From: Actinorhabdospora filicis
GTDB lineage: Bacteria > Actinomycetota > Actinomycetes > Mycobacteriales > Micromonosporaceae
Assembly: GCF_030269765.1 (NCBI RefSeq)
Contig: NZ_BSTX01000007.1
Location: 1-64,000 of the forward strand
Direction of reading: 5' to 3'
Length of the DNA stretch: 64,000 bases
Shown: one piece after another, positions 51,359 to 59,164 of the stretch
Position numbering within the stretch: the first letter of the stretch is position 1
How the letters are laid out: each line of letters opens with the position of its first letter
Translations under genes and position numbers: made by a program
The notes under the pieces: model-generated
Databases searched by the model: none
Told to the model about the DNA's origin: nothing
The model's input: only the letters and a program-made list of their open reading frames with translations

Positions 51359-52140
51359 GGCGGTACGGGAAGGTCGTGGCGCTCGTCGTCACGGCGGTGG
51401 CGGCGCTGACCGCGTGCACCGGCGGCGGCGACACGACCGAGTACGGCCTGTCCCGCGAGGGCAAGCTGTCGGTCTGCGTACCCGTCCCCACCCCCATGTA
51501 CGCCCAGACCGGCGCGGGCGACACCGTCACCGGCCTGGACGCCGACGTCCTCGCCCAGGTGAGCGGCAAGCTCGGGCTCAGCCCGCAGTACGTGGTGATC
51601 CCCGCCGACTGGATCGGCACCGACAAGCCCTTCGACGAGAGTCGCTGCGAGGTCATCGCCGGCGGCCGCATCATCGACGCCTCGACCCGCGACGTCCTCG
51701 ACTACACGGTGCCCTATCTGCGCACCCACGTGTCCCTCCTCGTCCGCGCGGACTCGCCCGTCAAGCAGCCCACCGACCTCAAGGGCAAAGCGGTCGCCAC
51801 CCCCGGCGCCCGCCCCTGGACCGGCGTCCTCACCACCTACGCCGGCGAATGGGGCGTCACCCAGTCCCAGCAGCCCGACATGGTCGCCGCCCTCGCCGCC
51901 CTCGACGCCGGTGACGTGCCCGCCCTCCTGGCCGATGACGCCTCCCTCCGCTACCTCGCCACCCAGCAGCCCGGCCGCTACCGGCTCGTCGAGGGCGTCG
52001 CCGAGCCCGGCCTCCCCGTTGCCTTCGCGACCTCGATCTACATCGAGAACGACCTCCGCGACGACCTGAACAAGGCGATCAAGGACCTCGACACCAAGGG
52101 CGTCCTGGCCGGAGTCGTGAAGGCCTGGACCGGGGCTTAG
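51355..52140 (+). CDS. Family-3 extracellular solute-binding lipoprotein
   Basis: A 261-residue lipoprotein with signal peptide and lipobox ALTAC (Cys21). It is of the polar amino-acid/cyclohexadienyl type: 'KLSVCVPVPTPMY', 'VTGLDADVLAQVSGKLGL', 'DYTVPYLRTHVSLLVRADSP' and 'LKGKAVATPGARPW'. No permease or ATPase gene is adjacent, so it either serves a transporter encoded elsewhere or acts as a sensor. It is translationally coupled to the DUF11 gene. A 7-bp hairpin (52148-52171) follows the stop. Confidence 0.85.
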   Translation: MRRYGKVVALVVTAVAALTACTGGGDTTEYGLSREGKLSVCVPVPTPMYAQTGAGDTVTGLDADVLAQVSGKLGLSPQYVVIPADWIGTDKPFDESRCEVIAGGRIIDASTRDVLDYTVPYLRTHVSLLVRADSPVKQPTDLKGKAVATPGARPWTGVLTTYAGEWGVTQSQQPDMVAALAALDAGDVPALLADDASLRYLATQQPGRYRLVEGVAEPGLPVAFATSIYIENDLRDDLNKAIKDLDTKGVLAGVVKAWTGA

Positions 52141-52225
52141 CGGTTCTGGCCGGTGGGAGTTCTGACCGGCCGACCGCTGTCACTTGAGGCGGTGGCCGGG
52201 GGCGTCTCGCCGTGTGTGGGACGGG

Positions 52226-52247
52226 TTCTCCACAGGGTTGTCCACAG
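52226..52247 (+). other. DnaA-box-like pair
   Basis: TTCTCCACA (52226-52234, one mismatch) and TTGTCCACA (52239-52247, exact) lie 13 bp apart. The phrase GGGTTGTCCACAGG is shared with the pair at 35774. It marks the left side of the decayed repeat region. Confidence 0.5.
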
Positions 52248-52880
52248 GCGGTGACGGCGGGCTCGCCATCGGTTCCCGTGCCGTGTCGGTGGGCGTCACC
52301 CGCCGCCGCTTGGCCGGGCCCGGCTGAAGCGGATTTCAGCCCCGCGGCCCCGGCTTGGGTGCAGTGTGGTGCCGTGCCGTGCCGTGCCGTGCCGTGCGTG
52401 GTGTGGTGGCGTGGCCGGGCAGGACCGTCTCCGGTTACCACCGCGCGCACCGGCCGCACGGCCCGTGCCACCCACACGGCTAACGCTGCCAGCACCGGCC
52501 GCCCTGTGGCAGTCACGCCGTCTGTGCCGTCAGCACCGGTCACACGGCTCGCCACCCGCACGGCTTCACGCCGCCAGCACTGGCCGCGCCGCCCCGTGGC
52601 AGCCACGCCGTCTGTGTCGCCAGCACCGGTCACACGGCTCGTGCCGCCTGCACGGCTCACGCCGCCAGCACCGGCCGCGCCGCGCGTGCCACGCCGCCCT
52701 GTGGCAGCCACGCCGCCTGTGCCGTCAGCGCCAGTCATACCGCCAGCGCCACCAGCGTGGCTCCCGCCACCAGCACCAACCGCACCGCCAGCGTCGCCCC
52801 CGCTCGCCGGGCCTCCTTCGTCCCGCAGCCGGTGCGGCCGATGTGGTCTCCCCGGCCGTGACGGGGGAGTCGCCCTCCAC

Positions 52881-52954
52881 GTGTGCGCCGGATGCCACCC
52901 GGGTGCGGTGGAGAAGCCTGGCGGAAGGGCTTCGTGCGGAGGTTCGGGGCATGA
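52881..52954 (+). pseudogene. Fragment of a CX5R phosphatase-like gene
   Basis: This stretch matches the last 25 codons of the 40801 gene (41161-41238): 'GCGCCGGAT..CACCCGGG.GCGGTGGAGA' and then 'GAAGGGCTTCGTGCGGAGG' to the stop. Deletions shift the frame in the middle. The match ends at the ATGA junction, exactly where the SMI1-like gene begins in the intact copy; the following 20 bases resemble that start only weakly. It is the remnant of a second phosphatase/SMI1 pair. Confidence 0.75.
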
Positions 52955-53660
52955 CCGTCCTCGCCGATCCCACCCACCCGCTGCGGGCATGTTCCCGCCC
53001 GGCCCATGCGCCTCGTCGTCGGGCGAGGCGTTCACCGCGCCCAGAGTGACGCCTCCACCTCGGCCACTGGAGCTCACCTCGCCCGCGACGGCCGTCCACC
53101 CGTGCGCCCACCATGGGGCGAAGCGGTCGTCGCGCTCACCCGCCGGGTTCTCCTCGGCCGTCGTCGGTGCGGCCCACGACCGCGCTGTGGGCGTCGGGCG
53201 CGTCCCGCGCGCCTGTCCTCACTCCCGCGCCACCGGTCCGGGCGCCCCCAGGGGGTGATGCGGTCGCCGTGCTCGGCGCGCTGCATTCACCACCGTCACA
53301 CTCTCGCCACACGCCTCACCTCGCCCGACGCAACCCGTGAGACGTCCCGTCCCGCCCTGCCCATGCGCCTCACCCAATGGCGGTGCCTTCACCGCGCCCG
53401 CGATGGCCGCTCCGCCATCCGCGCGAGTGGCGTCGGGCCGCCCATGTCCCCGTGCCCGCAGAAGCCCGCGCGTCACGCCCGAGTCCACCCGCCCCACCCA
53501 TCCCATCCACCGCCCCCACCCCGTCGCACCCCATCGGCACCTAGGCTTCCCCCTGCCCGGCCGCCTCGCCGGTCACCATTCGTGAACTCTTCTCAACCGG
53601 GTCTGGTGAGCGTCCTTCCGGCTTAGTACTATTCGCCTTCGTACTTAGGAGGCGGACAGT

Positions 53661-54344
53661 ATGAGCAAGAAGGCCAGCGCGCCCCGGTCGCGCGCGGGAG
53701 CGCCCGGCAACCGGAAGCGCACTCCCGTCGTCGTGGCCAAGCCGGGACCGAACTGGGGCATGATCGCGCTGTTCGGGCTGGTCGGCGCGGTGGTTCTGGG
53801 CTTGATCGCGTGGAGCATCATCACGGTCACGCAGAAGAACAACGCGAACCCGAGCTCGCCCTCCGACATCGAGGGCCTGTCCAACTTCCGCACCGGCGCC
53901 GAGCTGGGCCGCAACCACGTCCAGGGCGACCAGACGTACCCGCAGTCGCCTCCGGTCGGCGGCAACCACAATCCGGCGTGGGAGACCTGCAATGGCGTGG
54001 TCTACACCCAGCAGGTTCCCGACGAGCACGCCGTGCACAGCCTGGAGCACGGCGCGGTCTGGATCACCTACAGCCCGGACCTGCCCGCCGACCAGATCGC
54101 CTCGCTGTCCAAGCGCGTCGAGGGCAAGGACTACACCCTCATGAGCCCCTACCCGGGCCTGGACAAGCCGATCTCGCTGCAGGCGTGGGGCTACCAGCTG
54201 AAGGTCGACAAGGCCGATGACGAGCGCATCACGCAGTTCATCAACCTGTTCCGCCTGAAGGCCTCCGTCGAGCCCGGCGCCACGTGCAACGGCGGCGTGC
54301 AGGCCACCGGCGCGGCCCCGGTCGACACCTCGCAGGGCGCGTAG
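53661..54344 (+). CDS. DUF3105-family membrane-anchored protein
   Basis: A 227-residue protein. A basic N-terminus and one membrane helix (about residues 32-55) are followed by an extracytoplasmic domain with the family motifs 'YPQSPPVGGNHNPAWETCNG' (94-113) and 'DEHAVHSLEHGAVWITYSP' (about 122-140), rich in histidines that may bind metal. The two cysteines, in 'WETCNG' and 'GATCNGG', could pair. AGGAGG lies 9 bp before the ATG. Function unknown in the family. A terminator shared with the convergent dioxygenase gene follows. Confidence 0.88.
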   Translation: MSKKASAPRSRAGAPGNRKRTPVVVAKPGPNWGMIALFGLVGAVVLGLIAWSIITVTQKNNANPSSPSDIEGLSNFRTGAELGRNHVQGDQTYPQSPPVGGNHNPAWETCNGVVYTQQVPDEHAVHSLEHGAVWITYSPDLPADQIASLSKRVEGKDYTLMSPYPGLDKPISLQAWGYQLKVDKADDERITQFINLFRLKASVEPGATCNGGVQATGAAPVDTSQGA

Positions 54345-54360
54345 TCCGCACGACTTCGCC

Positions 54361-54394
54361 AAAGGCGCCTCCACCTCGGTGGGGGCGCCTTTTT
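54361..54394. terminator. Rho-independent terminator, DUF3105 gene
   Basis: AAAGGCGCC (54361-54369) with inner CCAC/GTGG pairs closes on GGCGCC (5484-54389 region, exactly 54384-54389), followed by five T. The symmetric A/T flanks allow it to work on both strands. Confidence 0.85.
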
Positions 54395-55038
54395 CACAGC
54401 CCGGACATCCGCAGGGTGATGTTCACGCGGCCGACGAGGTCCAGGTGCCGCGGGCAGGTCCCGGGGAACGTGCGCGGGACCGCGTGGAACGCCATCCGGG
54501 ACGGCCCGCCGAACACGAAGAGGTCACCCGACTGGAGCGACACGTCCGTCCACGGCCGGTTGCGGTGCTCGGTGCCGCCGATGCGGAAGGTGCAGGTGTC
54601 GCCGAGGGAGAACGACACCACCGGCGCGAGACTGCGCTCCTCCTTGTCCTGGTGCATGCCCAGGCGCGCCTCACGGTCGTAGTAGTTGACCACCGCGATG
54701 TCCGGGGCGTAGGACGCGGCCAGCTCCGGCCGCCCGTAGGCGTCGGCGAGCGCCTCGCGGCCCAGCTCGGCCAGCCACTGCGGCATCGGTTTCACCGGGT
54801 GCCCGTCGTGGGCGACGCGCGTGAAGCGGTACGGCTCCCACCGCCAGCCCAGGCAGACGGTGCGGATCGACATCTTGCGTCCCTCGCGCAGCTCGATCTG
54901 GTGCATCCCGGCGGGCGGGCGCGCCCACTCCCGCGAGGCCGCCAGCAGCGCGGTCTGCCGTTCGGGCGACAGCCAGTCGGGGACGTGCACCGCCCCCGGC
55001 GCGACATGCGCGCGATCGCGGGGGAGAGGCAAGGTCAT
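54394..55038 (-). CDS. AlkB-like 2-oxoglutarate/Fe(II) dioxygenase
   Basis: A 214-residue oxygenase of the AlkB DNA/RNA dealkylation family. Iron ligands are His129 and Asp131 in 'LGMHQDKEE' and His185 in 'MAFHAVPR'; 2-oxoglutarate is bound by the arginines in 'GRVNITLRMSG' (204 and 210). 'DIAVVNYYDREARLGMHQ' is the family signature. ATG 55038 was chosen although GGAG lies very close to it; GTG 55056 would add six residues. It is divergent from the VOC gene with only 38 bp between starts. Confidence 0.9.
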   Translation of the reverse strand: MTLPLPRDRAHVAPGAVHVPDWLSPERQTALLAASREWARPPAGMHQIELREGRKMSIRTVCLGWRWEPYRFTRVAHDGHPVKPMPQWLAELGREALADAYGRPELAASYAPDIAVVNYYDREARLGMHQDKEERSLAPVVSFSLGDTCTFRIGGTEHRNRPWTDVSLQSGDLFVFGGPSRMAFHAVPRTFPGTCPRHLDLVGRVNITLRMSGL

Positions 55039-55062
55039 GCTCCGATTTTCGCACACCTGTGC

Positions 55063-55076
55063 GGTAACCTGTCGCG
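55063..55076 (+). promoter_or_regulatory. -10 element of an apparently leaderless gene
   Basis: TAACCT (about 55065-55070) lies 6 nt before the ATG at 55077 with no ribosome binding site between them, which suggests that the VOC mRNA begins at or next to its start codon. Confidence 0.45.
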
Positions 55077-55490
55077 ATGAGAGGACGCCCGAACCACCCC
55101 GACGGCACCCCCCGCGAGAAGCGCCATGACTACTGGGGCGTGGTCCTGGAAGCGCCCGAGCCCCTCGTGGTCGGCCGCTTCTACGCCGGGCTGCTCGGCT
55201 GGGGACTGGTCAAGGAGAACCCCGAGCACGTCATCCTCGCCCCGCCCGACGGCGTCGCCTATCTCGCCGTCCAGCGCGGCGACGTCGCGCCGGTGTGGCC
55301 CGCCGAGGAGGGCCGCCAGCGCATCACCTCGCACCTGGACTTCGAGGTCGCCGACCTGGACGCCGCCGTCGCCCACGCGATCGAACTCGGCGGTCGGCTC
55401 GCCGAGTCGCAGCCGCAGGAGGACGTGCGGGTCATCCTGGACCCGGCGGGGCATCCCTTCTGTCTCTACGTGGACAAGTCCGTGGACTAG
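55077..55490 (+). CDS. VOC-family protein
   Basis: A 137-residue glyoxalase-like protein. It reads 'YWGVVLEAPEPLVVGRFYAG' near residue 19, 'HLDFEVADLDAAVAHAIELG' near 85 and ends 'VILDPAGHPFCLYVD', as in the 1352-1696 gene. Its length is usual. The stop TAG shares its bases with the stop of the convergent gene (CTAG, 55487-55490). It neighbours an AlkB-like gene across a short divergent promoter. Substrate unknown. Confidence 0.85.
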   Translation: MRGRPNHPDGTPREKRHDYWGVVLEAPEPLVVGRFYAGLLGWGLVKENPEHVILAPPDGVAYLAVQRGDVAPVWPAEEGRQRITSHLDFEVADLDAAVAHAIELGGRLAESQPQEDVRVILDPAGHPFCLYVDKSVD

Positions 55491-56482
55491 TCCAGCCGCC
55501 ACACCGCCGTCCCCGCCGCCACCCCCGTCGCCCACAGCCCGTCCCCGAGCGGGACGGGCCGGCCCGTGACCTCGCGGTCGTAGGCCACCTCGGTGACCGC
55601 GCCGGACTCGGTGTCGACCAGCCGGTGCCGGTCGGGGCCGAGCTCGACGTCGTCCTCGTTGCCCGAGGAGATGACGGTGTCCTCGCTCAGGAAACCGCCC
55701 ACGTACCGCCACTGGGCGCGGTCCTCCCCGCCGGACGGGAAGTGGTCCTCGGCGAGGCACTCCATCAGCGGCTCCGCCTCGCCGGGCCGGTGCACCGACA
55801 GCGACTCCTCGTAGTGCGCGACGGTCATCACCAGCGTCCCGGACGGGCTCACGTCCAGCGGGACCCGGTCCACCGACACCTCGCGCGCGACCAGCCCGTC
55901 CCGGTACGCGCCGAAGTACACCGGCACGCCGTCCTGGCCCTCGCCCACGCACAGCAGCATCGACCCGTCCGGCAGGGACAGGTGGTGCGAGCCGTGCGCG
56001 TAGGTGTCCAGCGCGTGCCGGGCGAGGACGTCGCCGGTGGCGGCGTCCAGGACCAGCCACTCCTCGCCCCCGTCGGCGCGGACGTGCGCCCACAGCAGCG
56101 CGCCGTCGGGAGAGAAGGCCGCCGAACCGCCGTCGGGGTAGCGGTGCCGGGAGTCGTCGGCGTAGTCGGCGGACGCGTGGCGCTCGCCGCAGCGCGCCCA
56201 GCAGGCGTGCGGGAGCTCCCACAGGGGCTCGCCGGAGGTGCTAGTGACGCGCAGGGCGTGCGTCCCGGCCACCGCCACGCGATCGCCCGCCGGGGAGAGG
56301 GCGACGTCGTGGACGTGCCGGTCCGGCCAGGGCGGCGCGATCTCGAACGCGGGGGCGTCCCCGGCCAGCAGCGCGGCCGTGGAGGTGAAGAAACGGCGGC
56401 CATCGGCGCGCCAGGTGACCCGCCCGGCGCGGTGGTCGAGGGACGCGTGCGGCAGAAGGGCCACGATGACCGGTTTCGGCAT
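55487..56482 (-). CDS. Beta-propeller-like hypothetical protein
   Basis: A 331-residue soluble protein with repeated strand patterns such as 'VHDVALSPAGDRVAVAGTHA', 'GGSAAFSPDGALLWAHVRAD', 'PLDVSPSGTLVMTVAHYEE' and 'HRLVDTESGAVTEVAYDREV', spaced 40-60 residues apart. This is the layout of a WD40- or YVTN-like propeller of about six blades. There is no signal peptide. It may be a scaffold or binding protein; no partner is evident. The frame ends in the CTAG shared with the VOC gene. Confidence 0.7.
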   Translation of the reverse strand: MPKPVIVALLPHASLDHRAGRVTWRADGRRFFTSTAALLAGDAPAFEIAPPWPDRHVHDVALSPAGDRVAVAGTHALRVTSTSGEPLWELPHACWARCGERHASADYADDSRHRYPDGGSAAFSPDGALLWAHVRADGGEEWLVLDAATGDVLARHALDTYAHGSHHLSLPDGSMLLCVGEGQDGVPVYFGAYRDGLVAREVSVDRVPLDVSPSGTLVMTVAHYEESLSVHRPGEAEPLMECLAEDHFPSGGEDRAQWRYVGGFLSEDTVISSGNEDDVELGPDRHRLVDTESGAVTEVAYDREVTGRPVPLGDGLWATGVAAGTAVWRLD

Positions 56483-56671
56483 GCGCGAAGGTTAACCGGG
56501 CGGGGTGACGAGAGGCCCCGAAGCGTGTGACCGCGGTGACCGTCTAGATCACGAGAAACGGACCTACAGGTATCCCCTGCGCGAACGGGCAATAAACGGA
56601 ATCGGTGAAAACCGGCATCATACCCGCGATAACTCCGCTCCGTTTATAACGAATCAGCAGCACAGAGCCCT

Positions 56672-56693
56672 GTTCACTCTTTGTTCACCGAGG
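56672..56693 (+). promoter_or_regulatory. PHO box (PhoP-binding direct repeat)
   Basis: Two 11-nt direct repeat units, GTTCACTCTTT (56672-56682) and GTTCACCGAGG (56683-56693), match the Streptomyces PHO box consensus. It lies 121 bp before pstS and predicts induction by PhoP under phosphate starvation. TACCTG near 56709 could be the -10. The remaining 56483-56813 interval shows an AT-richer promoter area but no gene. Confidence 0.8.
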
Positions 56694-56813
56694 CAGGGTG
56701 TGGTCGCTACCTGACGCGCTTAACTTTCGCATCGGTTGATGGACGTCAACCCCGGAAAGCGGCCCAATCGACGGGGCGTCCGGACCAGAGGTTCTGTGAA
56801 AGGAACGACTCTC

Positions 56814-57911
56814 GTGAAGCTGCTTCGGCACGGCGTGATCGCCGGCCTCGTCGTCTCCGCGACCCTCGCCATGGCGGCGTGCGGCTCGGACAACCAGGGT
56901 GGCGACAACAAGCCCGGCGCCCAGGCCCCCTCTGGCGACTGCGCCACGGGCACGCTGAACGTCCAGGGATCTTCCGCCCAGAAGATCGCCATCGAGGCGT
57001 GGATCGCCGCCTACCAGGCGAAGTGCAAGGGTTCGACCATCACCTACAACGCCAACGGCTCCGGCGCCGGCATCGAGGCGTTCAACGCCTCCACCGCCGA
57101 CTTCGCCGGTTCGGACTCGGCGCTCAAGGACGACCAGCTCCCCGGCGCCAAGGCGCGCTGCAAGAGCGGCGCCCCGGTCCACCTGCCCATGGTGATCGGC
57201 CCGATCGCGGTCGTGTTCAACGTCGAGGGCGTGGACAAGCTCCAGCTGAAGCCCGCCACGATCGCCGGCATCTTCTCCGGCAAGATCGCCAAGTGGGACG
57301 ACGCGGCCATCAAGGCCGACAACCCCACCGCGAAGCTGCCCTCGGCCCCGATCCAGGCCGTGCACCGCTCCGAGGACTCCGGCACCACCGACAACTTCAC
57401 CAAGTACCTCGGCAAGACCGCCCCCGAGGTCTGGACCTGGCCGAACGCCAAGAAGTGGCCGATCGACGGTGGCGTGGGCCAGAAGGGCTCCGACGGCGTC
57501 GCCTCCGCGGTGAAGAGCACCGTGAACTCCATCTCCTACGTCGAGCTGGGCTTCGCCGAGACCTCCGGCCTGAAGAAGGCCGCCGTCCAGAACGGCGCCG
57601 GTGAGTTCGTCGAGCTGACCCCCGACGCGGCCTCGAAGACCTTCGCGAACGCCACGAACAAGGGCACCGACACCGACATCAAGCTTGAGCTGGACTACAA
57701 GACGGCCGAGAAGGGCGCCTACCCGATCGTGCTGGCGACCTACGAGATCGTCTGCTCCGCGGGCAACGGCGACAAGGCCGCGCTGCTGAAGTCCTTCCTG
57801 ACCTACACCGCCTCCACCGCGGGCCAGGCGGAGCTGACCAAGATCGGCTACGCCCCGCTCCCCGAGTCGGTGCGCGGCAAGGTCGAGGCCATCGCCAAGT
57901 CCATCGCGTAA
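56814..57911 (+). CDS. pstS: Phosphate-binding lipoprotein PstS
   Basis: A 365-residue extracytoplasmic phosphate receptor of the PstSCAB importer. The lipoprotein signal ends 'LAMAACGSD' with Cys23. 'LNVQGSSAQKIAIEAWIAAY' and 'FAGSDSALKD' and 'VHRSEDSGTTDNFTKYL' are the phosphate-binding loops. The start is GTG 56814, preceded by AAAGGA; ATG at 56736-56739 is in frame but would bury the signal peptide. It is first of pstSCAB, behind a PHO box. Confidence 0.95.
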   Translation: MKLLRHGVIAGLVVSATLAMAACGSDNQGGDNKPGAQAPSGDCATGTLNVQGSSAQKIAIEAWIAAYQAKCKGSTITYNANGSGAGIEAFNASTADFAGSDSALKDDQLPGAKARCKSGAPVHLPMVIGPIAVVFNVEGVDKLQLKPATIAGIFSGKIAKWDDAAIKADNPTAKLPSAPIQAVHRSEDSGTTDNFTKYLGKTAPEVWTWPNAKKWPIDGGVGQKGSDGVASAVKSTVNSISYVELGFAETSGLKKAAVQNGAGEFVELTPDAASKTFANATNKGTDTDIKLELDYKTAEKGAYPIVLATYEIVCSAGNGDKAALLKSFLTYTASTAGQAELTKIGYAPLPESVRGKVEAIAKSIA

Positions 57912-57950
57912 CACGCCCCAGTACGCACCCACCCACGGGATTTGAAGACA

Positions 57951-59111
57951 ATGACTGACGGTGACATGAATCGCCCCGCGAACACGGGACCGTCGGTGCT
58001 GCCGGCCCAGCGAACGAGTGAGAACTCGTTCGCTGGGCTCGGCGGCGTGTCCTCTCCGGACACCGCGGCCGACGAGTTCTCTCCGCGCACCGCCCTTCCG
58101 AGTGTCGAGGTGCCCACCCGCACCGCTCCGGCCCCCGCGCCGGACGTGACGGACGCCCCCGGCGAGCCGCTGCCCCGCAAGCGCCGCGTCGGCGGCGAGG
58201 GCTACTTCAAGGCCGTCACCACCGTGGGCGGGTCCGCCGTCCTGGCCATCATCGCCGCGATCGCGCTCTTCCTGATCGTCGAGGCGATCCCCTCCCTGCG
58301 GGCGAACAAGGAGAACTTCTTCTCCTACCTGAAGTGGAACCCCAACCCGCTCGACGACGCCCACTTCGGCATCGCGTCCCTGGCCTTCGGCACGGTCCTG
58401 TCGGCGGCGATCGCGCTGCTGGTGGCCGTCCCGATCGCGCTGGGGATCGCCCTGTACCTCTCGCACTACGCCAACAAGCGCGTGGCGACCATCCTGGGCT
58501 TCGCCGTCGACTTGCTGGCGGCCGTCCCGTCGGTCGTCTTCGGCCTGTGGGGCCGCGAGTACTTCGCCGGGCCGGTCACCGACTTCTCGGTGTGGCTGAA
58601 CAAGTACCTCGGCTGGATCCCGCTGTTCTCCAGCGAGACCGGCTTCGGCCACTCCGTCCTGCTGGGCTCGCTGGTCCTGGCGATCATGATCCTGCCGATC
58701 GTGACCTCCCTGTCCCGCGAGGTCTTCATGCAGACCCCGCGCGAGCACGAAGAGGCCGCCATGGCCCTGGGCGCCACCAAGTGGGAGGTCATCCGCACCG
58801 CGGTCCTGCCCTACGGCCGCCCCGGCATCGTCGCCTCGGTCATGCTCGGCCTCGGCCGCGCCCTCGGCGAGACCATCGCGCTGGCCATGACCCTCGGCTC
58901 CAGCTTCCTGATCTCCTGGTCGGTCGTGGAGCCCGGCGGCAACACCATCGCCGCCAACATCGCCAACTCCTTCGGCGAGGCCAACCAGCAGGGCCGCAGC
59001 GCGCTCATCGCCTCCGGCCTGGTCCTGTTCGCGATCACCCTCATCGTGAACATGAGCGCCCGCGCGATCGTGCGGCGGCGCAAGAAGTTCCTCGCGGCGG
59101 CGGCGACGTGA
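57951..59111 (+). CDS. pstC: Phosphate ABC transporter permease PstC
   Basis: A 386-residue permease. An unusually long cytoplasmic N-terminus (about 85 residues, acidic and Pro-rich) precedes six helices. The EAA loop is 'EEAAMALGATKWEVIRTAVL' near residue 263. The DNA for the N-terminal extension carries a perfect 14-bp hairpin (58006-58037). TTG 57942 is an alternative start. The stop overlaps the start of a 17-codon frame (TGATG). It forms the channel with PstA. Confidence 0.95.
   Translation: MTDGDMNRPANTGPSVLPAQRTSENSFAGLGGVSSPDTAADEFSPRTALPSVEVPTRTAPAPAPDVTDAPGEPLPRKRRVGGEGYFKAVTTVGGSAVLAIIAAIALFLIVEAIPSLRANKENFFSYLKWNPNPLDDAHFGIASLAFGTVLSAAIALLVAVPIALGIALYLSHYANKRVATILGFAVDLLAAVPSVVFGLWGREYFAGPVTDFSVWLNKYLGWIPLFSSETGFGHSVLLGSLVLAIMILPIVTSLSREVFMQTPREHEEAAMALGATKWEVIRTAVLPYGRPGIVASVMLGLGRALGETIALAMTLGSSFLISWSVVEPGGNTIAANIANSFGEANQQGRSALIASGLVLFAITLIVNMSARAIVRRRKKFLAAAAT
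58006..58037 (+). promoter_or_regulatory. Perfect 14-bp hairpin within the 5' part of pstC
   Basis: CCCAGCGAACGAGT (58006-58019) pairs exactly with 58024-58037 around loop GAGA. It is in the coding sequence for the disordered N-terminus and could act as attenuator or mRNA-stabilising element between pstS and the rest of the operon. Confidence 0.7.
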
Positions 59112-59164
59112 TGATGACCGCGGCGATTACCAACGACGTAGCGAACACGGAGAAGGCGGCATGA
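59111..59164 (+). CDS. 17-codon frame bridging pstC and pstA
   Basis: ATG 59111 overlaps the pstC stop (TGATG), and the TGA at 59162-59164 overlaps the pstA ATG (ATGA, 59161). The peptide MMTAAITNDVANTEKAA has no recognised function. Its value is probably in coupling translation from pstC to pstA; the GGAGAAGG at its end also serves as pstA ribosome binding site. Confidence 0.4.
   Translation: MMTAAITNDVANTEKAA

Larger units (their letters stand above)
52141..53660. other. Repeat-rich, gene-poor decayed region
   Basis: 1.5 kb without a credible intact gene. It contains (GCCGT)5 at 52371-52395, three degenerate copies of about 95 bp holding 'GTCAGCACCGGTCACACGGC'-like words (near 52520, 52612 and 52715), a fragment of a phosphatase-like gene (52881-52954) and two related words with 'CCATGCGCCTC' and 'TTCACCGCGCCC' near 53005-53045 and 53361-53400. 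Long open frames here are Gly/Ala or Arg/Pro low-complexity and are artefacts of GC bias. Confidence 0.65.

Noticed and set aside
52079..53077. Gly-rich frame resembling a collagen-like or PE-PGRS protein
   Set aside because: No start signal, and the sequence contains degenerate repeats and a gene fragment on the other strand; read as decayed DNA.
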